Assembly (NCBI GenBank): GCA_002449665.1
Contig: DJXH01000057.1
Span: 34,499-98,498 of the forward strand
Direction of reading: 5' to 3'
Length of the DNA: 64,000 nucleotides
DNA from: Bacteroidales bacterium UBA7009
GTDB lineage: Bacteria > Bacteroidota > Bacteroidia > Bacteroidales > Paludibacteraceae
This document shows positions 26,071 to 35,130 of the stretch, one piece after another (position 1 is the stretch's first letter; each line of letters starts with the position of its first letter). A program made the position numbers and the translations under genes. The notes beneath the pieces were generated by a model. It saw nothing but the letters and a program-made list of their open reading frames with translations. It was not told the origin of the DNA and made no database searches.

Positions 26071-27159
26071 TTATCTGATTAGCAGTTTGTATATCAGTGG
26101 TGCAACAAGTCGGTGCGATTGAGTGCGGTTGGCAAAGGTCATAATATAGTTGGCACATTTTAGGCGGTGTTTATCATTGGCGGATAAGGTAGTCTTATTA
26201 AAGCAGTTATAAACAAACACGTTCATTCCTTTTAGTCCGGCACTATTTTTTTTCTGCAATTGATAGTTTGAGAGGGCGAGCGAAAGTACTCTCCGCAATT
26301 CGGCATAATAGCTTGGAGATAGGAAAAAAGATTTCCATTGCGGAATGAGTGCGGGTATATAGAGTGCCATACACCAGATCACGTCGGCATCATGATTGGC
26401 TTTTGCCATCTGCCCCGTAACAGACGTGGTATGACCAACATACACATAATCGCAGGCGTCCACCCACACCACTTTTCCGAATTGCAGGTGATGATATGTG
26501 ATGACGGCATCCACATATCGCTTGCCGTATAGTGCAACAGGGTCTATATAGGGATTGCGCCGTTGCATAAAGCACTGATTGATACGGAAAAAATCACCTT
26601 GAATAAAGTTTTTTTCGTTTATCACTTCCCCATCAGTCATTTTTCTTGGCAGAGTCCAAGATTTGCCGTTTTCTATCGGTTCTCCTTCATTGACACACAA
26701 GCAGTTGCTCATAGCCAAAGCACATTCTGGGTGTTGTTCGAGGGCTTGTATCTGCTTTTCATATACTGTGGCATTAGGAAGGAAATAGTCGTCTGCATCT
26801 ACGTGAGCGATATACCTGCCTTGTGCATAGGGATATGCATTACAGCGGTTGTAGCCGGAGCGTTGGGAGTTGTTTGCCGGTTGGCACTCATCAGAATTGC
26901 ATTGCAGAGCAATGATGCGAAATAGCGTTGATGGGAATTTTATATCATTTTCAGCATCTGTACTTGATTTTTGCAGAGCGAGATGCTCATATTGCTGTGC
27001 AAGTTCGAATGTGCCGTCAGTAGAGCGGTCGTCGGAGATGATGATTTCAAACGGATAAGACAGCCTCATATTGAGGATGCTGTCAATGCAGCGTTTGAGT
27101 TCTTCTCGCTGATTATGTGAGATGACGATAACTGATAGTATTGGCGATATATTTTGCAT
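26071..27159 (-). CDS. Family 2 glycosyltransferase
   Basis: A 362-residue inverting GT-A glycosyltransferase of unknown donor. From the ATG at 27159 it begins with SPILSVIVISHNQREEL, then ISDDRSTDGT (about residues 38-47), and AHVDADDYFLPNA with the D-x-D metal site near 118. No membrane helices are evident. The frame is open to 27219, but the promoter at 27189-27220 lies in that extension. A hairpin separates it from the upstream ATP-grasp gene. The stop codon abuts the 33-bp repeat array. Confidence 0.88.
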   Translation of the reverse strand: MQNISPILSVIVISHNQREELKRCIDSILNMRLSYPFEIIISDDRSTDGTFELAQQYEHLALQKSSTDAENDIKFPSTLFRIIALQCNSDECQPANNSQRSGYNRCNAYPYAQGRYIAHVDADDYFLPNATVYEKQIQALEQHPECALAMSNCLCVNEGEPIENGKSWTLPRKMTDGEVINEKNFIQGDFFRINQCFMQRRNPYIDPVALYGKRYVDAVITYHHLQFGKVVWVDACDYVYVGHTTSVTGQMAKANHDADVIWCMALYIPALIPQWKSFFLSPSYYAELRRVLSLALSNYQLQKKNSAGLKGMNVFVYNCFNKTTLSANDKHRLKCANYIMTFANRTQSHRLVAPLIYKLLIR

Positions 27160-27188
27160 TATACCATATATATGGTAGTTATTGGCGA

Positions 27189-27220
27189 CAAAGATACTAT
27201 ACTTAAAAAAAATATGCAAG
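27189..27220 (-). promoter_or_regulatory. Promoter of the GT2 gene
   Basis: Minus strand -7 element TATCTTTG (27196-27189), 20-bp spacer, -33 CTTG (27220-27217). It shows the GT2 gene can be expressed independently of the locus upstream. Confidence 0.75.
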
Positions 27221-27227
27221 TATTATT

Positions 27228-27262
27228 GGGCGGAATTTAGCAAAAAAGTTCAAATTCCGCCC
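27228..27262 (-). terminator. Hairpin after the TupA-like gene
   Basis: An 11-bp perfect stem GGGCGGAATTT / AAATTCCGCCC (27228-27238 and 27252-27262) with a 13-nt loop. It lacks a strong T-run, so termination is probable, not certain. It closes the leftward pseudaminic acid operon. Confidence 0.6.
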
Positions 27263-27292
27263 GCATATAGAGTATGTAATTAGAAAAAACGG

Positions 27293-28313
27293 CTAATATC
27301 TGTCCCTGGCAGTGTATTTTTTTGGCACGGTGAGCAGTTGGTTCCAATGTTCGAGTGTTGTGGTCTTATAGTTCTCGAACACATTGCCGTGAGTGGAGAA
27401 AGTGAGTTCGCCGAAATAGAGTTTGCCGTTCACCTCGTAGAAATCTACACGCACATGTGGGAAAGGCTCAGCCAAACGCGTGGCATAGTCAATCATCTTT
27501 TCAAGAGTGGCAGGGCGCGGCAGTGGCTGTGTAAACTGCTCTTCGCCTTCTCGCAGATACTGCCTTTGCCAATCGAGAGAATAAGACATAGCAAAAGGTT
27601 GTGCTCCGTTCGTTTCAAGGTCGTTACGAACAAGTATGGCAGCAGGTTTGCCGTTGAAGCAGAAGAACTGATATTCCATCCAATTGGTGTTTTCATTGTC
27701 TTTGAGATAACGTTCCACTACCAATTTGAAGGGCATACGGGCATACTGATATTCGGCGGTATCTATACCATAGGTATGCTCTCTCCAAGATTCAAAAAGA
27801 CTGATAGCACCCTCCGTATGGAGTGATGTTTTGTCAAGACAGAAGAAATTATCGCCTGAACCACGATTTGATTTGACTACAAAGCGATTGGGCAAAGAGC
27901 TGAATGGTATGTCTTGTGCATTGTCGTAGGCGCCATACAGAGTGTTGAGGATGTCAGCACAACCGCATTTATTGATGTACTCGCGGACACGATATTTGTC
28001 GGCACATTGCTCGATGAGCGGATGTCGATAATAGACTGAAAGCCAGAAGAGTTTTTGTTCGAAGTCTTGCGGCTGACGCAGATTGAGCGGTTTGCCGAAT
28101 ACGTTGTAATACCTCAGACGGGTATAGATAGGACGAAGATGATAGAAAAAGAATTGCTGAAGACGGCTATGTGAGTGCAAAAACTGCCATATTAACTTAT
28201 ATAGATGCCGTTTTTTATTACCTACAATCTTGGCAATTTTTGAGATTAGGTGCAAATGATTACGTGTAACGCTTTGATTATCAGGCGATGGGGGGGGGTA
28301 ATTTATGGTTCAT
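27293..28313 (-). CDS. TupA-like ATP-grasp protein, out of frame with its ATG through a C9 tract
   Basis: The body (320 codons read from a TTG at 28255) resembles TupA-like ATP-grasp/glycan-modifying proteins that occur in polysaccharide loci, with the family's N-terminal basic helix, FEQKLFWL, CADKYRVREYI, FVVKSNRGSGDN, VERYLKDNEN, FCFNGKP, VRVDFYEVNGKLYFGELTF. No ATG exists in its present frame. An ATG at 28313, overlapping the end of the upstream gene by 11 bp, opens a frame that crosses a run of nine C (28298-28290 on the minus strand) and stops after 10 residues. With eight C the frame joins the body as one 339-residue protein. See findings on phase variation. Confidence 0.8.
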
Positions 28314-29490
28314 AAAATCTTGATGATTTAATTTTAGTTATCAATACGTTCACAAGTGGCAAAGTTCTTATGAAATCTTTAATTTTTTTATAAATTGGCG
28401 TAATTTTTTCGGGGAGATAAACCGGCTGAATATGAATTCCTATTTGTTTATAATAACGAGGAATCATTTTACCGATTCTATCTTGTGAGAAATGTTTCCT
28501 GATTAGAGATATGTCGGTTATTTCTGTTTCGGGGAAAAGGTTTTTGAGGAACGCAAGGGCAGTGGAATTAAAGCCATAAACGACTTTAGGTTGAATACTA
28601 TTCTTGATAAAATAATACTCTATTGGTATAAACGGCTTAAAATAGGAAATACCCAAGAGTGCACAGAAATGTGGGATAACGGAATTATTATCTGAAGGAT
28701 GAGGGATATAGTAGATTTTCTCTTGGGGATACAGATATCTAATTTTTGCTAAAAAATGCCATATTACACCCTCATATTCATACTCTCTCATACCTATGGT
28801 GCCAACAGTGCCAATTATATATATACCATTGGGTGAAGAGTTAGCAGTTGAAATAGTAGAAGCAAGGTGGGTAAATTTATTTGGGTATATTATAAATTTT
28901 GAGGATTTATTCAGATAAAAGAAAGTATATATGTAATGCCCATCGTATAGACCGGACAAATCCCACTGATTGCGGATATTATTTCTTATATCAAGATAGC
29001 TTTTATAATCTCTACTCCACTCTTTTCGCTTATACCATTGCTTTGGCTTCTCATAATCTAAATATGATTCTACGCCATTAAGGATTGAAATAGTGGAATT
29101 TCCATCATCGAAATAGACGAGAACAGAGTCATCTGAGGCATAAATAGAAGCAAGATATCTTTCGGGATGAGAGAAATAGTTTCCTACCATTACTCGCGGA
29201 AATGTTTTGTTTGCTTTTGCCTCAATTTTACCGATAACTATTTGTTCTTCTAATTCTTTAGTCAATACTATTTGTTGATAATTCAAATTAAAATTTTGAA
29301 TCATCTCTAATAGAGTTTTACCTCTTTCTGAAGATATAGAAATGATTGCGACTATAAGGTAGTCTGATATATTAAATTCTTGTATCGCCTCAACAGCACA
29401 TAGCAATTGCGTTGGTGTACCCAAGATAAATGCTGTCGGAGTTTTTTGGGAAAAGGCTAACTTTGCATATTTCTTTCTTTTGTTAAACAT
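28303..29490 (-). CDS. Putative sialyltransferase-like glycosyltransferase (GT52/polysialyltransferase type)
   Basis: A 395-residue protein with the layout of GT52 or polysialyltransferase-type enzymes: FILGTPTQLLCAVEA near residue 20, VLVYFDDGNSTISI near 125, YYIPHPSDNN near 265 (compare the HP motif of sialyltransferases) and VVYGFNSTALAFL near 310 (compare the S/T-rich motif that binds CMP). In this locus it is the best candidate for moving pseudaminic acid from its CMP form to an acceptor. The assignment rests on motif resemblance only. The gene is clearly AT-richer than the housekeeping genes. Its end overlaps the alternative ATG of the next gene. Confidence 0.55.
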   Translation of the reverse strand: MFNKRKKYAKLAFSQKTPTAFILGTPTQLLCAVEAIQEFNISDYLIVAIISISSERGKTLLEMIQNFNLNYQQIVLTKELEEQIVIGKIEAKANKTFPRVMVGNYFSHPERYLASIYASDDSVLVYFDDGNSTISILNGVESYLDYEKPKQWYKRKEWSRDYKSYLDIRNNIRNQWDLSGLYDGHYIYTFFYLNKSSKFIIYPNKFTHLASTISTANSSPNGIYIIGTVGTIGMREYEYEGVIWHFLAKIRYLYPQEKIYYIPHPSDNNSVIPHFCALLGISYFKPFIPIEYYFIKNSIQPKVVYGFNSTALAFLKNLFPETEITDISLIRKHFSQDRIGKMIPRYYKQIGIHIQPVYLPEKITPIYKKIKDFIRTLPLVNVLITKIKSSRFYEP

Positions 29491-29553
29491 CAGATAATAA
29501 GATGAAATGTATTTTTATTTGTTATGTTTATCAATAGTTCGTTAACTTTTAAT

Positions 29554-30398
29554 TTACAGATTCACACACCAAAACACAAACATTTGAAAGCAAAAAATCT
29601 GCCAGCTATGTTTTCCAAGCCAAAGAAGCGTTTCGGAATAATGCACTTTCTGCAACAATAGTATAGGCATGAAACAATAAAGTACAGTATGCCAGTGACT
29701 CCCATTCCAATAGGGGGGGTAATTGTAATATATTGATTTTGTGCAATATACAAGGTATACAATATCATTAATCCACTGAATATAGCTGCAATTACAAATA
29801 ATACCTTCTCTTTCTTATTGAACTGTGGATATGCCGCTCCAAGCCATAAAATCATCAAGTATCGAATAGGAGCAAGGCGATAAAGAGCCCCTAACGAGAC
29901 TTTGCCCATCATTAAAACTACCGCATATTCGCTCGCTATAGATATAACTAACATCACTATAAACGAAAGCCATAATGGAGTGCGTTTAACGAGTTCTGTC
30001 ACAAGCGGACATAAAATCCATAATGACAGATACAAAAACAGATAATAACTTCCCGGTCCGTAGCATCCGCCGGCAAGAAGTAATGATTTCAAATGGAAGA
30101 ATTCACCAAAATGGATATAATTGACTATCACTTCACACGCTAAGACGATAAGGAACGGTGGCAGCATTGTTCGTAGCATATTCTTTATCCTGGTCAACGT
30201 AAAATATTCACTTATCAACTTGTAATGAATTGCGGTAAGATATGCCGTGATAAACACGAATACCGGAACTGCCTGACCTATATGCATAATATAATATATG
30301 GCATCCAAGTCAGGCAAGCAATGCAGCAGTATCACACATATTATTGCGATTCCTTTTGCGCCATCAATCCAATCGATATGTTGTGTTTCGCTTGTCAT
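29554..30398 (-). CDS. Acyltransferase 3 family membrane protein, C-terminus altered by a C7 tract
   Basis: Integral-membrane O-acyltransferase of the Acyltransferase_3 family, likely O-acetylating a glycan sugar. The N-terminus WIDGAKGIAIICVILLHC with the family His, and about eight hydrophobic helices, are intact. As written, the frame ends at 29562 (278 residues) with a tail unlike the family. After a run of seven C (29719-29713, minus strand), the alternative frame reads LGKHSWQIF...FQMFVFW, the normal C-terminal signature. One more C gives a 281-residue protein ending at 29554. Very probably phase-variable or a homopolymer miscall. Confidence 0.78.
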
Positions 30399-30421
30399 AG
30401 AAATAAAACCTTCTATAAATA

Positions 30422-31441
30422 TTATTCGATATATTTCAACATCATTCTCTCACCTTTTTTCAGATCTCTGTTCACACGTTTGCCAATGATTTCTGGTAGG
30501 TATTTTGGAGATAGACCATATCCGGGACGGACAGAGCGGACATTCTGCTCGGTAATTATGTCTCCGGCTTTCATGTCCTTGCAGATATATAGAGAACGAG
30601 CATCACGTCTACCTGCTTCACTAGCTTTAGATAGTTTAAAAGATGAAATGCCTAACACTTTTTCTACGTTACGAACACTCTCTACCATTTTCGCAAACTC
30701 AGTAGGTTCAATAGAGAATGACGCATCCGGTCCTCCGTTACTGCGATCTACAATGAAGTGCTTCTCTATCATTGTCGCTCCGAGTGAAGCCGCAATAATG
30801 GGAGCTATATCTCCAATCGTATGATCAGATAAACCCACTTTCACTCCAAAAGTTTCACGGTATAACTGCATCGTCTGCAAATTACACTCCTCTAAAGGTG
30901 TCGGATATGCTGTAGTGCATTTGAGCAAGGTGATATCTTCATTCCCCTGTGCACGACAAGTATCAAGCGCCAATTGAATATCCTCTTTTGTTGCAATACC
31001 TGTAGAAAGGACGATCGGCTTATGCTTCGATGCCACGTACTCAATCAATGGGATATCGGTAATCTCCGGTGATGCTATCTTGTAGATAGGATTACCTAAT
31101 TCCTCCAAGAAATCCACTGCTGTTTTATCAAATGGAGATGAAAAGCATATTAATCCTTCTTCTCTTGCGATACGGAATAGTTCCTTGTGCCACTCCCATG
31201 GTGTATACGCTTTTTGGTATAAGCTATAAGCTGTTTGTCCTGCCCATATTCCATTCGGATTGGTCATGAACTCCGGTTTACGGCAATCTAATGTCAGCGT
31301 ATCAGCTGTATAAGTCTGAAGTTTGATGGCATCTGCTCCGACCTTTTTAGCCGATTTGATAATCTCAATAGCTTTATCGATGCTGCCATTATGATTACCA
31401 GACATCTCTGCAACAATCATTACATGATTATCCATATTCAT
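30422..31441 (-). CDS. pseI: Pseudaminic acid synthase
   Basis: NeuB-family enzyme condensing 2,4-diacetamido-2,4,6-trideoxy-L-altrose with phosphoenolpyruvate to form pseudaminic acid. The 339-residue protein has the TIM-barrel NeuB core followed by a SAF (antifreeze-like) domain (about 285-339). AEMSGNHNG at the N-terminus, KLQTYTADTLT, FSSPFDKTAV, STGIATKEDI, GLSDHTIG, EKHFI and GGPDASFS favour PseI over the sialic (NeuB) and legionaminic synthases. The stop of pseG and this start share one A (TAATG), so they are translationally coupled. Confidence 0.92.
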   Translation of the reverse strand: MNMDNHVMIVAEMSGNHNGSIDKAIEIIKSAKKVGADAIKLQTYTADTLTLDCRKPEFMTNPNGIWAGQTAYSLYQKAYTPWEWHKELFRIAREEGLICFSSPFDKTAVDFLEELGNPIYKIASPEITDIPLIEYVASKHKPIVLSTGIATKEDIQLALDTCRAQGNEDITLLKCTTAYPTPLEECNLQTMQLYRETFGVKVGLSDHTIGDIAPIIAASLGATMIEKHFIVDRSNGGPDASFSIEPTEFAKMVESVRNVEKVLGISSFKLSKASEAGRRDARSLYICKDMKAGDIITEQNVRSVRPGYGLSPKYLPEIIGKRVNRDLKKGERMMLKYIE

Positions 31442-32463
31442 TATAGTGTTATCAGTTGTTCATATATTCGTTTGCATCCATTGCCATCAATATGGGAGGA
31501 AGCCTTATTTATTAACTCACTACGTTTTGCATAAGGCAGATTTTTAATCGTAGCAGACACTACGTTAGAGCACATCTGTGGCAAGTCTTTATCTGTAGCA
31601 CCACAGTACTCTATACATCCTAATGAAGCAAAGCCTTCTGCACTGGATATTTGTTCTGTCACCATCGCGAAGGAAATAACCGGTACTTTAGATGCTATCA
31701 ACTCATATACCGTTGTTCCATTCGCTGTAATCGCCAAATCTACTTCCTTCATCAATTCTGACATCTTCACCGGATACTCATGGAAGCATATCTGTTGAGA
31801 TGCGCGAAATGTACTCAAAAGTTCTGCTTTATGTGCAAAAGAATTACCAACTACGACATGATATTGTAAATGTGATAATTGCGAATCTTTCAGTAAGTTT
31901 TCCATCAACAATCCGATGGTATTGTTCGGATCTGTATTTCCTGTTGTAACCAAAATATTCTTGACTTGAGGGGAAACAGGCTTCTCAACAGATTGAAATT
32001 CCTCACGTAATGGAGCATACTGCGTACCTAAAAGGAGTTTTGTTCCATCCTTATTATAGTGTATACGATACCATTCGTAATCAATATTAGAACTATAGTT
32101 TATCAATCCTTCCAATTTGCCGAGGTATTCGTGTTTACTACCTAAATAATACACGCGCGCATGTTTAGAGAGTGCATCCACGTAATCCTTTGTTATCGAA
32201 TAGGTATCCACAACAAGAGTCGGACTCTGCATGTGCAATAGGATATCCTCCATCTGAGGTAACTCATTAGCCAAATTTTGCCAATCCGAATTCAGCACAC
32301 GATATGGCATATTATATTGTTCCAACATACTAATAGGATGCTCATCTGCAATTATAAATTGCACATCTTGCCCCTGCTTCCTACAAAAGGAAGCGATGGA
32401 TATGCATCGCATAATATGACCGGATGCAATCTGTGGATTACTATCAGCTCTAAAAAATATCAT
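31441..32463 (-). CDS. pseG: UDP-2,4-diacetamido-2,4,6-trideoxy-beta-L-altropyranose hydrolase
   Basis: Removes UDP from the pathway intermediate to release the free sugar for pseI. The 340-residue GT-B-like protein starts IFFRADSNPQIASGHIMRC, with the catalytic-loop His of the SGH motif near residue 17. TTGNTDPNNT (about 175) and an ELIASKVPVISF helix resemble the MurG-like nucleotide site. A second, truncated pseG start exists at 35131-35247 and is clearly different in sequence, so this copy came in with another cassette. It overlaps the preceding epimerase-like gene by 4 bp. Confidence 0.88.
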   Translation of the reverse strand: MIFFRADSNPQIASGHIMRCISIASFCRKQGQDVQFIIADEHPISMLEQYNMPYRVLNSDWQNLANELPQMEDILLHMQSPTLVVDTYSITKDYVDALSKHARVYYLGSKHEYLGKLEGLINYSSNIDYEWYRIHYNKDGTKLLLGTQYAPLREEFQSVEKPVSPQVKNILVTTGNTDPNNTIGLLMENLLKDSQLSHLQYHVVVGNSFAHKAELLSTFRASQQICFHEYPVKMSELMKEVDLAITANGTTVYELIASKVPVISFAMVTEQISSAEGFASLGCIEYCGATDKDLPQMCSNVVSATIKNLPYAKRSELINKASSHIDGNGCKRIYEQLITL

Positions 32464-33473
32464 TGGTGGTTAACAAATAATTGGGAATACACACCTCTTT
32501 CTAACTCTTTCTTATAATCTAAAAATATTTTTTTAGGGTCACCATACTGCGGCATAAATCCAACATTTTCAGTAATTTGTGAAATATCCAATGGGGAGAA
32601 AAAACCATTATTAGATAAATCTCTACGTAGAATGATTTGCGACTTACGCTCTTTAGGCGAAAAGACATCCACTATCGCTTGAACAATCTCTATTAGGGTA
32701 AAATTATGTCCATAGCCTATATTGAAGAATCCTTTCGCCTTATCCGACTCGATAGATTGACGAATAGCAATAGCCAGATCTTTGACATAGAACCAATCCT
32801 TTAATGTTTCAGGGTCACCGAATATTTCTATGTTGCGTCCTTCAATTGCATTGTCAATAAATATTTGTAATCCAGATTTTGTCGGCACACCATCTTTGTT
32901 ATAGAATCCATGGGGGCCTAAACCGATGATGGTCGGCAAACGGAACATTATATTTTTCATTCCATATTTCTCATTGTAGTATGTGAGCACTTGCTGCTTA
33001 GCAATGTTAGATAGGACATACCCAGCATGATCATCAGTATATGAGAAATTGAGCGGTGATTGTTCAGTAACCGTATAGGTAGGTGGATAGAGGCGCGTAT
33101 CAAAACGCGAACCAAACGCTATCAACCGTTCCACTCCATTCTTACGGCAAAATTCCAATAGACGACACGTTGAAATCACGTTGGTATTATAATAATCCAT
33201 CAAGTCATCATCTTCATTTTCTCCAATGTTTGCCGGCATTCTCACCGCACATAAAACGACCTGATCAATCTGGTATTTCTTAAGATTAGCGAACGCGTTC
33301 TCATCATCTATGTCCAGATAGATGTAATCCACTCCTAATTGCTCGTAGTATTGTTTGAATTTTGGGTTTCTACCTGTACCTATGATACGGTATTTCTCCT
33401 TGCTTTGAAGCAGTTCACTAATCAAGTATGTACCCACAAAGCTTGAGGCTCCTATAACTAAAATTGTTTTCAT
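32460..33473 (-). CDS. NAD-dependent epimerase/dehydratase-like protein with changed active site
   Basis: A 337-residue extended SDR. The N-terminal ILVIGASSFVGTYLI is a G-x-x-G-x-x-G cofactor motif, and the C-terminal half has the WFYVKDLA and NIGYGHNFT segments typical of sugar-nucleotide epimerases and dehydratases. The active site normally reads Y-x-x-S-K, but here it is YVLSN: the catalytic Lys is Asn (codon AAC). The substrate is unknown; it may make a pseudaminic acid variant or a partner sugar, or be non-catalytic. Its ATG overlaps the stop of the restored pseH-like frame (ATGA) and its end overlaps pseG by 4 bp. Confidence 0.8.
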   Translation of the reverse strand: MKTILVIGASSFVGTYLISELLQSKEKYRIIGTGRNPKFKQYYEQLGVDYIYLDIDDENAFANLKKYQIDQVVLCAVRMPANIGENEDDDLMDYYNTNVISTCRLLEFCRKNGVERLIAFGSRFDTRLYPPTYTVTEQSPLNFSYTDDHAGYVLSNIAKQQVLTYYNEKYGMKNIMFRLPTIIGLGPHGFYNKDGVPTKSGLQIFIDNAIEGRNIEIFGDPETLKDWFYVKDLAIAIRQSIESDKAKGFFNIGYGHNFTLIEIVQAIVDVFSPKERKSQIILRRDLSNNGFFSPLDISQITENVGFMPQYGDPKKIFLDYKKELERGVYSQLFVNHQ

Positions 33474-33960
33474 ATATTCTTTCTTTTACAACTTATTTGT
33501 TTTTCAAAATATTCATACTCAGAATCTTCAGCAATTCTTCGATAACCTGTTTTGTAGTGAAACTTTATAGACCTTGTATTAAATCGGGACACCTTTGCTT
33601 TTATTCGCCCCCCCCCGCGAAGGATATTCGCTCGTCAAAATATTTTTCTATTCGCGCAGCAACTCCACACCCTCTATATTCTGGCATTATATATAAACCT
33701 CGTTCTGCAGTTTTTCCTATTATATCATAATACTCATAACATCCAACAAAATCAGCATCTTTAAAGATAGCGTAATACTTTTTATCTTCTCTATTCAGAA
33801 GGTTTTGAATGAACTGTATATGAACATCGTAAGGAATTAAATCTTTATTAGACATATACGAGCGAACATCAGGATTATTCCTTCCATGCCATACCGCTCT
33901 AATTTGCTCCGGATTCAACTCCGTATAATCATATACTGAATATTCAAAACGCTCAGTCAT
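33470..33960 (-). CDS. PseH-like GNAT acetyltransferase, interrupted at a G9 tract
   Basis: N-acetyltransferase resembling PseH, which acetylates the C4 amino group of the UDP-linked pseudaminic acid precursor. The readable part (119 codons, 33960-33601) has the N-terminal WHGRNNPDVRSYM block, a YYAIF strand, and the acetyl-CoA loop PEYRGCGVAARIE. It then runs into nine G (33616-33608, minus strand) and stops after GGGE. With ten G the frame continues as FNTRSIKFHYKTGYRR, the standard GNAT C-terminus, for 163 residues in all. Its stop then overlaps the next ATG as ATGA, like other junctions here. This strongly supports the longer frame as the functional one. Confidence 0.85.
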
Positions 33961-33964
33961 TGCT

Positions 33965-35113
33965 CTATTTTATTTTTAGTAATAAGCTTTTCATCTCTGA
34001 GAGAGTTTCCGTTTGTAGGATAATATACCCTAACCTATCAAGAGAACTGCGGATAAGCTGTTTGGAGAATTGCCCTATGTAATAACGTTGAATAGCAGGA
34101 TGGGCAGATTCAACAAACTCCTGACATCGATAGTAATTCTCTGTATTAAGGAACTGTACCGCTGAACATTTATTGTACTTGATTGCTACATCTATTGGTT
34201 CACCTATTGAAACACGGATAAGGTTCTCCAGCATATTAACACCCGTTGATAGTGGCACTAAATCGGATGTGATATAATCCCCTCCCAAACGACAAGCTGA
34301 TTCAATGATAAACACTCCATCGCCATTCACCTTCACCTCAGTATGGTTAGGACAATTGTTTGCACCTAAGGCTTTTGTAGCTGCTAGCACCTCCGCTTTG
34401 ATTAATTCAGTTACCACATCGGAAATCATAGCCGGTTGGATATGTGTATCTTCCACAAAACAACCATACTCCTCACCAATCGTCTGTTTCTGCGTAATCG
34501 CAATGATATGCGTTACTCCATGCTGCGAAAAAGATTCCACACTAAACTCCTGTCCCTCTATAAACTCCTCAATAATAACGGTATGAGAACGCGATTGCTC
34601 ATTGGCGAACTGAATTGCATCGTGTAATTCGTTAAAGTTCTCAACTCGTGTAACACCTCGACTGGCAGAAGAGTCAACTGGTTTGACGATAAGCGGAAAC
34701 GGCATATTATTCAGGTCGTCAATATTCTCGTCATTCGATATCATGCAGAATAATGGCGTCTTAATACCATGTGATTTAAGGCATTGCCGCTGAAAATATT
34801 TATTAGTACAGAGACGTGCCGTTTCAATGGACATAGCTGGAAGACCGAATTCTGCGCCTAAAACAGCTACGACATTCACTGGTGCATCAGAGGTTGTGAG
34901 TATTCCGTCAATAGGATGACATCTACAAAACTCTCTCAGTTTATCAACATCCATTGTACTAACATGAAGTTTCTCCTTGGCATACATAAAACCGGGAGCA
35001 TCAATGGCCATATCCGCCACGACGGAATGGATGCCCATCGAATTGGCACACTGGATAATCGGAACCTGCATCTGACCGCCACCGAGGATTAATATTTTTT
35101 TATTGCTGGTCAT
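33965..35113 (-). CDS. ATP-grasp ligase-like protein
   Basis: A 382-residue ATP-grasp protein with an N-terminal Rossmann-like domain (ILILGGGQMQVPIIQ), a central ATP-binding domain (PLIVKPVDSSASRGVTRV near 145; VIIEEFIEGQEFSVE near 190) and a metal site with HTEVKVNGDGVFIIESACRLGGD near 265. It resembles carbamoyl-phosphate-synthase-type and amino-acid ligases. The family forms acyl-phosphate intermediates and joins amines to acids; in a glycan locus it could add an amino-acid substituent, but this is inference. It lies between the pseG remnant and the PseH-like gene. Confidence 0.8.
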   Translation of the reverse strand: MTSNKKILILGGGQMQVPIIQCANSMGIHSVVADMAIDAPGFMYAKEKLHVSTMDVDKLREFCRCHPIDGILTTSDAPVNVVAVLGAEFGLPAMSIETARLCTNKYFQRQCLKSHGIKTPLFCMISNDENIDDLNNMPFPLIVKPVDSSASRGVTRVENFNELHDAIQFANEQSRSHTVIIEEFIEGQEFSVESFSQHGVTHIIAITQKQTIGEEYGCFVEDTHIQPAMISDVVTELIKAEVLAATKALGANNCPNHTEVKVNGDGVFIIESACRLGGDYITSDLVPLSTGVNMLENLIRVSIGEPIDVAIKYNKCSAVQFLNTENYYRCQEFVESAHPAIQRYYIGQFSKQLIRSSLDRLGYIILQTETLSEMKSLLLKIK

Positions 35114-35130
35114 AATTACACTTCTCTAAG

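Noticed and set aside
25864..26122. Short plus-strand ORFs encoding 11-residue repeats across the tandem array
   Set aside because: The periodicity results from 33 being a multiple of three; the frames have no promoter or independent support.
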